A stretch of DNA of 64,000 nucleotides from Actinomycetota bacterium (GTDB lineage Bacteria > Actinomycetota > Acidimicrobiia > Acidimicrobiales > Ilumatobacteraceae), in assembly GCA_963169665.1 (NCBI GenBank), contig CAUJET010000029.1:1-64000 (forward strand), in the 5' to 3' direction. Under the pieces are notes generated by a model, which made no database searches, was not told the origin of the DNA, and saw only the letters and a program-made list of their open reading frames with translations. Positions 59,190-64,000 of the stretch are shown piece after piece. The position numbers were made by a program, and so were the translations under genes. Position 1 is the first letter of the stretch, and every line of letters begins with the position of its first letter.

Positions 59190-61767
59190 GGATGACCTCC
59201 ATCGTCTCGCCGCGGCCGGTCGACCGCGCCGCGAGCGCGCCGAGCACCAGTGCGGACACTGCGACGACGACGAGCGCGGTCACGAGCCAGCCGACGGGAA
59301 CGACGACGACACCGGGCGGCCGGAGCGTCGGCAACGGGTCCAACCGAGGCACCGAACGACCGGCCACCCATCGGGCGATGACGGCGCCGACCGCAGCGCC
59401 GCCGACGAGCGGCACGGCCGACTCGATCACGGACGCCCACCACCTGGCGGCGACGTTCGAGCCGGCACGGCGCAGCACGACCTCGCTCATACGTCGGGTC
59501 GGTGCTCGCGCCTCGAGCACCAGCAACTGGAGCACCAGCACGACGATGCCGACGAGGACGCCGAAGGCGGCCAACGCGTCGTAGGCCCAGCGCTGTGCCC
59601 GGAAGCTGACGACGTCGAACACGTCGGCGCGGGCGACGACCGATCGAGTCCGCCCGCCGGCGTCGACGACGTCCTGGACCGCCGTCGGTGGCGGATCACG
59701 GAGCCACAGCACGTCGGTCACGTCGGCACCGGTGGCGCGCAACGCCGCCGCGTCGACGACGAAGGTGGCGGTGCTGCTGCGCATGCCGGGGAAGACCGTC
59801 GTCGACGCCACCGGGATGAGCCGCAGCTCGGTCCCACGCGCGTCGAGCACGACGGGCACCCCGACGCCGTCCGTGAGTCCGACCATGTCCCCACCCACGA
59901 CGATCGCCGGCAGCGAGCCGGCAGCGACCGCATCGTCGAGTGCTGCGAAGAGCTCGTCGATCGTCGGGTCCGGCCCGCGATCGCTCCACACGGCCCCACG
60001 ACCGAACGTCGCTCGATCGACGCCGATCACGTCCGAGGCCTGGGCCGGGAACGGCTCGCCATCGGGTCGATCGCCCTGCAGTCGACCCTCGGTGCGCGCC
60101 ACGGTCGTCGAGTTCGCGACGAGCGAGGTCGGCACCTCGACGGCATCGGTGAGTGCGATCGCGAGATCCGATCCGATGAACGTGGCGGCCTTGTCGCTCA
60201 GCTGTCGTTCGGCGCTGGCCGACAACATGCCCGACAGCGCGACACACGACACCGCCAACGTGACGGACAGCACGAGACCCGTCGCCAACGCAGGTTCGGC
60301 CAGGGCGCGCCGCCACCCCAGGCGGATCGGGGCCGGCCACGAGCGACCGCGACGGCGGAGGACACCGATCGAGTATCGAAGGGGTCGGGCGATCACAGCG
60401 ACCGAGGCGGCGACGGCGAGCAGGGGGAACGCCTGTGCGAGGAGCTCTCCGCCGCGGGACTGTGGGCCGACCATCCGCAGCCCGCCACCGTCGCGCAGCC
60501 GAGCAGCGGAGACGAACGCGAGCGCCACCAACGGGAGCTCCCACGGCACCCATCGCGCCCAGGTTCGACGCGGTGCGGCGTCGACGAAGCGATCGCCCGT
60601 GACCGCTGCGACCGCCGCCACGAGGACGAGTCCGACCACGGCGCCGACGAGGACGAACACCATCGCTTCTCGCAGGGCGCGCGGCTCGAGCTCGGGCGTG
60701 GGGCCGAGCGTTCGGACCGCCACCAGGGCCACGACGCCGCCGAGCACGGTGCCGACGACCGCCGCGCCGGAGACGTCCGCCGCGAGGCGCCGCGCGGTGA
60801 CGAACGGCGAGACGCCACGGAGTGCGGCGAGCCGCAGCTCCCGGCGCCGCTCGCGCGCCACCATCATCGCCGCCGCCACGAGCACGGCGAGCGAGGCGAG
60901 CACGCCGGCCACTCGAACGGGTGCCGTGGCACGGCCGATGGTGCCGGCGAGCGCTTCGCCGCGCGACACCACCGTCGACATCCCTTCCGTCCCGACGAAC
61001 CCCGCGGCATCCGGGTTTCCGGCCCCGACGACCCGCGATCGGTGCCGATCGATCGCCTGTGCGAACTGGTCCCGCATCGCTCGAGCGTCATCGAGCGTGC
61101 GTACGTCGAGCGCGCGCACCTCCACGTCGACCAGGTTCGCGCCGAGCCGATCCAGTACGTCGGCGGAGGCGAACACCACGGGTGGACGCAGATCGCCGAG
61201 CGCCGTGGGGCGCAGCAGTCCCCGCTGTCCGCACCAGAACGCCGGCTCCGGTTGCACCGGGATGGTGGAGACCACCTGTGCGATGGTCGCCCGGGCCGTC
61301 CGTTTGGTACGTCGTTCGGTCAGGTTGAGCGCATCCCCGACCGATACGCCGTAGACATCGGCCATCGATCGCTGCACCACCAGTTGGCGCTCGGCCAGCT
61401 CGCCGAAACCTGGTTCGAACTGTGCGCCGGCGCCGGTGCGCTCGATGGCGACCAGTCGTCGCTGGACACCGTCTGGATCGGTGGACGACGCGAAGTCGGC
61501 GGTTGCGAAACGCGTGCTGATCGGTGGCGCCACCCCGTCGAGTTGGTCGAGGAGCTCGCCGAGGGCGTTCTCATCGGCACCGCTCGGCAGCGGGAGATGG
61601 AGCGCCACGTCGGCCGGGCAGGTCGACCCGATCGCGAGCTGCACGGCCTCCGAGCCCGCAGCGGACACGTACAGGGGCACCCCGGCCAGACACGCAGCGA
61701 GCAGGAGGAATCCTGCCGCGACCGCGCTCTGCCCCCCAGTTCTCACACGACCACCGTGTCCGGCCAC
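59176..61767 (-). CDS. FtsX-type ABC permease, double-core
   Basis: 863 residues from GTG. One N-terminal helix (SAVAAGFLLLAACLAGVPLY) leads to an external domain of about 250 residues, a first FtsX core (VLASLAVLVAAAMMVARERR, RELRLAALRGVSPFVTARRL, VVGTVLGGVVALVAVRTLG), a second external domain after helix RALAEPALATGLVLSVTLAV, and a second core (AFGVLVGIVVLVLQLLVLEA, RMSEVVLRRAGSNVAARWW). Such double-core permeases export or extract lipids, lipoproteins or peptides, or regulate cell-wall hydrolases. Its substrate is unknown. Confidence 0.85.
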   Translation of the reverse strand: MAGHGGRVRTGGQSAVAAGFLLLAACLAGVPLYVSAAGSEAVQLAIGSTCPADVALHLPLPSGADENALGELLDQLDGVAPPISTRFATADFASSTDPDGVQRRLVAIERTGAGAQFEPGFGELAERQLVVQRSMADVYGVSVGDALNLTERRTKRTARATIAQVVSTIPVQPEPAFWCGQRGLLRPTALGDLRPPVVFASADVLDRLGANLVDVEVRALDVRTLDDARAMRDQFAQAIDRHRSRVVGAGNPDAAGFVGTEGMSTVVSRGEALAGTIGRATAPVRVAGVLASLAVLVAAAMMVARERRRELRLAALRGVSPFVTARRLAADVSGAAVVGTVLGGVVALVAVRTLGPTPELEPRALREAMVFVLVGAVVGLVLVAAVAAVTGDRFVDAAPRRTWARWVPWELPLVALAFVSAARLRDGGGLRMVGPQSRGGELLAQAFPLLAVAASVAVIARPLRYSIGVLRRRGRSWPAPIRLGWRRALAEPALATGLVLSVTLAVSCVALSGMLSASAERQLSDKAATFIGSDLAIALTDAVEVPTSLVANSTTVARTEGRLQGDRPDGEPFPAQASDVIGVDRATFGRGAVWSDRGPDPTIDELFAALDDAVAAGSLPAIVVGGDMVGLTDGVGVPVVLDARGTELRLIPVASTTVFPGMRSSTATFVVDAAALRATGADVTDVLWLRDPPPTAVQDVVDAGGRTRSVVARADVFDVVSFRAQRWAYDALAAFGVLVGIVVLVLQLLVLEARAPTRRMSEVVLRRAGSNVAARWWASVIESAVPLVGGAAVGAVIARWVAGRSVPRLDPLPTLRPPGVVVVPVGWLVTALVVVAVSALVLGALAARSTGRGETMEVIRGTA

Positions 61768-61855
61768 GGCGCGATCCTGTCGCGCTCAGGCACACTCGTC
61801 CCGGAACGTGGCCCGAGACGCGGAACAACCGCGTCGTCGGCCAGGAGCACCGCTT

Positions 61856-61996
61856 TCAGTCCGATCCCTCGGGAGACGCGCGCAGTTCGGTGCGGTGACC
61901 ATCGGGGTCGTGCAGGTCGCGGCACCACGGCACCGACCGCTCCATGTCGCTCACCGGGTACACCAGATGATCGAGCTCGAGTTCCAGGGCGCGCAT
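61856..61996 (-). pseudogene. Internally deleted VOC gene, copy of 57354-57737
   Basis: 46 codons remain. The start matches the intact paralogue (LELELDHLVYPVSDMERSVP against LELDHVVFRVSDMERSVRWY), then the sequence jumps from RDL straight to HDPDGHRTELRASPEGSD, the C-terminus. About 80 central residues (some 250 bp) are missing, yet the frame is kept. The product could not form a VOC fold. DNA similarity with the intact copy continues upstream through the SOS-like box. Confidence 0.82.
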
Positions 61997-62057
61997 GCGG
62001 CCAGTCTGCACGACCCGCCTCACCCCCGCCGGCGAGTTCGCACGACGATCATCGGAG

Positions 62058-62073
62058 ACGAACGTGCGTTCGT
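62058..62073. promoter_or_regulatory. Perfect SOS-box-like palindrome (LexA operator candidate)
   Basis: ACGAAC-GTGC-GTTCGT is a perfect inverted repeat and matches the actinobacterial/Gram-positive LexA box core CGAAC-N4-GTTCG. It ends 15 bases before the GTG start at 62089, so bound LexA would block the promoter of the following DNA-repair-type nuclease. Confidence 0.7.
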
Positions 62074-62088
62074 GCTCTACTGGTGACC

Positions 62089-63489
62089 GTGTCTCGACCT
62101 GATCCACGTTCGGCTACCCCGCTCGCACGGGTCACGTTCTGCGTCCTCGACCTCGAGACCACCGGCACCGACCCCGGCTGGGACGAGATCACCGAGGTGG
62201 GGGCGATCCTGGTGCGAGGCGGCGAACGGCTCGGCACGTTCCACACCCTGGTCGGGCCCGGCCATGCGGGCATCGACGGGGTGTTGCCGTCGCTCGTGGA
62301 CTTCATCGGCGACGCCGTCATCACCGGGCACAACATCTCCTTCGACATCCGCTTCCTCGACGCGGCGCTGGCCCGGGCCGAGCGGCCGCTGCTCGACAGC
62401 AGCGACGTCGTCGACACGATGTACCTCGCACGGGCGCTGCTGCGCGACGACGCGGACGACTGCCGCCTCGGCACGTTGGCCGCTCGGTTCGAGTTCGAGC
62501 ACCGGCCCAGCCACCGCGCGTTCGAGGACGCCGCGGCGACGGTCGACCTGCTGCACCTGCTGATCGAGCGCAGCTCGGCGTTCGGCGTGGTGGGTCTCGA
62601 CGACCTGTGCGCGCTGCCGACGCTGGCCGGGCACAAGTGGGCGGCCAAGTTGCGCCACACCGCATCGTTGCCCCGGGAGCCGGGGGTGTTCACGTGCCTC
62701 GACGATCGTGGGCAGGTGGTCTGGGTGGGTGAGGCCGGCGACCTGCGACGTGACGTCCGGCAGCTGTTCTCGCGGGCGGGCTCGGCGGTCCACGCCTCGG
62801 TGCTGCGCGACACCTGCGGCTGGGAGGTGCGCCACGTGGCCTCCCCCCTGGCGCGAGCCGTCGCCCGTCAGCGGTTGTTGCACGCGCACCGACCGCGGCT
62901 GCAGCGGCGCGACGTGATGGGCGACGCCGCGGTGTTCGTGCAGGTGGCGTCGACCTCGCGCTCGGTCAAGGCCGCCGTGGTGCGCTCTGCCACCACGACG
63001 GGCTTCCACCTCGGACCGATCTCGGATCGGGCGACGGCGGCTGCGGCGGTGGCGTGCATCCGCCGTCTCGCCGGGGCCGGGGCTGGCGCCGACATGATCG
63101 CGATGCTGGCCGACGCTGCCGACGGTCGACCCGAGCCGCTCGAGCGGGCACTCGTCGAACTCGCGTCGACCACACCGGACGACCCCGTCGACGCCGCCCT
63201 GTTGCGACGCGACCGGCAGGCACTGCTCGATCTGCTGGCGGCCCATCGGCGCGTACGCACGGCTCGATCGTTCACGGGCGAGCTCGATGTGACGGGGCAC
63301 CGGGTGGCGATCGCATCGGGCCTCCTGCTCGGGGACGACCTCCCACCGGTGACGGCGACGGCACTCGACGACGACCATCCGCTCCACGGCGACCTGCTCG
63401 CCGAGGTGCTGCTCGTCGCCGACCTGCTCGATGGCGACATGTCGGATGCGTTCCCGCCGGGGGCCGCAGTCGGCGTGAACGGCGCCTGA
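62089..63489 (+). CDS. DEDD exonuclease (DnaQ-like) fused to UvrC-type GIY-YIG nuclease
   Basis: 466 residues from GTG (GTG 62083 is also in frame). The N-terminal exonuclease has FCVLDLETTGTDPGWDEITE (DxE), ITGHNISFDIRFLDAALA and SHRAFEDAAATVDL (HxxxxD). From about residue 200 a GIY-YIG-like module follows (LPREPGVFTCLDDRGQVVWV, GEAGDLRRDVRQLFS); its GIY/YIG tyrosines are replaced by GVF and WVG. This architecture is known from mycobacterial DnaQ-UvrC/Cho-like proteins. The C-terminal 200 residues are helical. A SOS-like box in the promoter supports a DNA-damage role. Confidence 0.82.
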   Translation: MSRPDPRSATPLARVTFCVLDLETTGTDPGWDEITEVGAILVRGGERLGTFHTLVGPGHAGIDGVLPSLVDFIGDAVITGHNISFDIRFLDAALARAERPLLDSSDVVDTMYLARALLRDDADDCRLGTLAARFEFEHRPSHRAFEDAAATVDLLHLLIERSSAFGVVGLDDLCALPTLAGHKWAAKLRHTASLPREPGVFTCLDDRGQVVWVGEAGDLRRDVRQLFSRAGSAVHASVLRDTCGWEVRHVASPLARAVARQRLLHAHRPRLQRRDVMGDAAVFVQVASTSRSVKAAVVRSATTTGFHLGPISDRATAAAAVACIRRLAGAGAGADMIAMLADAADGRPEPLERALVELASTTPDDPVDAALLRRDRQALLDLLAAHRRVRTARSFTGELDVTGHRVAIASGLLLGDDLPPVTATALDDDHPLHGDLLAEVLLVADLLDGDMSDAFPPGAAVGVNGA

Positions 63490-63518
63490 CCGAACGACGC
63501 CTGGTCGGCCGGCTCTGA

Positions 63519-64000
63519 TCAGCCTGCCGCGCGGAAGCGGACGGGCACCTGGTTGAGCCCGAGCACGAAGTTGCCACGCCGCTGCGGGAGGGGTTCGTCG
63601 GTCGCCAGCTCGAGGTCGTCGAAGCGGCGGAGCAGTTCCTCGAACAGCACACGCAGCTCGAGCCTGGCGAGCGGGGCGCCGAGGCAGTGGTGGCGTCCGT
63701 AGGCACCGAAGGCCACGTGGTCGTTCGGGGTGCGGCGGATGTCGAATCGGAACGGATCGGTGAACACCGACTCGTCGCGGTTGCCGCTCGGGTACAGCAG
63801 CAGGATCCGGTCGCCCTCGCGCACCTGTTGCCCGTTGACCTCCACGTCGGCGGTCGCGGTGCGGTTCATGTTGCGCACCGGGGTGGCCCAGCGCAGCATC
63901 TCCTCGATCGCCGACGGCATCAGCGATGGATCGGCGCGCAGCGCGGCCAGCTGATCGGGATGTTGCAGCAGCGCCGCGACCCCGGCCGAGATCACGTGAC
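63519..64000 (-). CDS. Cytochrome P450, C-terminal part (runs off the window)
   Basis: About 160 residues from the I-helix end to the stop are visible. The K-helix is IEEMLRWATPVRNMNRTAT (ExxR), DPFRFDIRRTPNDHVAFG precedes the heme loop FGAYGRHHCLGAPLARLELR with its axial Cys. The sequence resembles CYP142/CYP125-type and related actinobacterial enzymes acting on sterol or lipid side chains, but subfamily cannot be fixed from this part. The gene is convergent with the nuclease gene, 29 bases apart. Confidence 0.88.
   Translation of the reverse strand, partial: HVISAGVAALLQHPDQLAALRADPSLMPSAIEEMLRWATPVRNMNRTATADVEVNGQQVREGDRILLLYPSGNRDESVFTDPFRFDIRRTPNDHVAFGAYGRHHCLGAPLARLELRVLFEELLRRFDDLELATDEPLPQRRGNFVLGLNQVPVRFRAAG

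Overview
The window is uniformly GC-rich DNA with dense genes, many GTG or TTG starts and many 1-14 bp start/stop overlaps. Gene content (three P450s, paired enoyl-CoA hydratases, FadD, thiolase plus DUF35 partner, acyl-CoA dehydrogenases, LivKHMGF importer, many small lipoproteins, ECF sigma factor) points to an aerobic actinobacterium. I infer an Acidimicrobiia member of the Ilumatobacter type; no rRNA or other taxonomic marker is present, so this is a judgement from style and content.

Layout. 1-4.9 kb: RarD permease, three small secreted lipoproteins, a thiolase/DUF35 pair and a NUDIX hydrolase. 4.9-10.1 kb: an overlapping minus-strand catabolic operon, fadD - enoyl-CoA hydratase - P450 - enoyl-CoA hydratase - tetR. 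10.2-15.4 kb: a complete branched-chain-amino-acid-type ABC importer ending in a strong terminator. 15.5-16.7 kb: an intact IS630-family element with TA target duplication. 16.7-22.9 kb: acyl-CoA dehydrogenase, two tandem HTH-like paralogues, a free-standing lipoyl carrier, a DUF305 protein and 2-oxoacid dehydrogenase E1 beta/alpha. 22.9-33.4 kb: a zinc metallopeptidase with a decayed second domain, Ppx/GppA, hydrolase, L,D-transpeptidase, glycosyltransferase, a Rieske oxygenase and argG. 33.6-46 kb: a GGDEF-EAL protein, M20 peptidase, XRE regulator, GNAT, PhyH dioxygenase, MFS, SDR, a carotenoid-oxygenase remnant, an unassigned helical protein and a second acyl-CoA dehydrogenase.

46-53.6 kb is the most coherent system: ECF sigma factor and divergent zinc-finger anti-sigma, then a lipoprotein cytochrome c, two PCu(A)C copper chaperones (one with a His-rich and one with a Met-rich insert), a membrane protein with an exported domain, a TlpA-type thioredoxin, a cupredoxin-like lipoprotein, SCO1 and a three-domain universal stress protein. 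I read it as copper delivery to a terminal oxidase, probably stress regulated. No oxidase subunit lies in the window.

53.8-64 kb: a second L,D-transpeptidase with an unclear start, methyltransferase, two VOC proteins, a P450 behind a double GGTACCA site, and an FtsX-type ABC exporter with two different ATPases. The exporter is bracketed by two diverged direct copies of a VOC gene plus its upstream region. The right-hand copy is an internally deleted VOC gene next to a perfect SOS-box-like palindrome that sits directly before a DnaQ-exonuclease/GIY-YIG nuclease gene. The window ends inside another P450.

A recurring small-scale feature is short tandem duplication spanning stop codons (periods 9, 14, 10, 9 and 17 bp, plus a 45 bp hairpin repeat abutting the thiolase stop).
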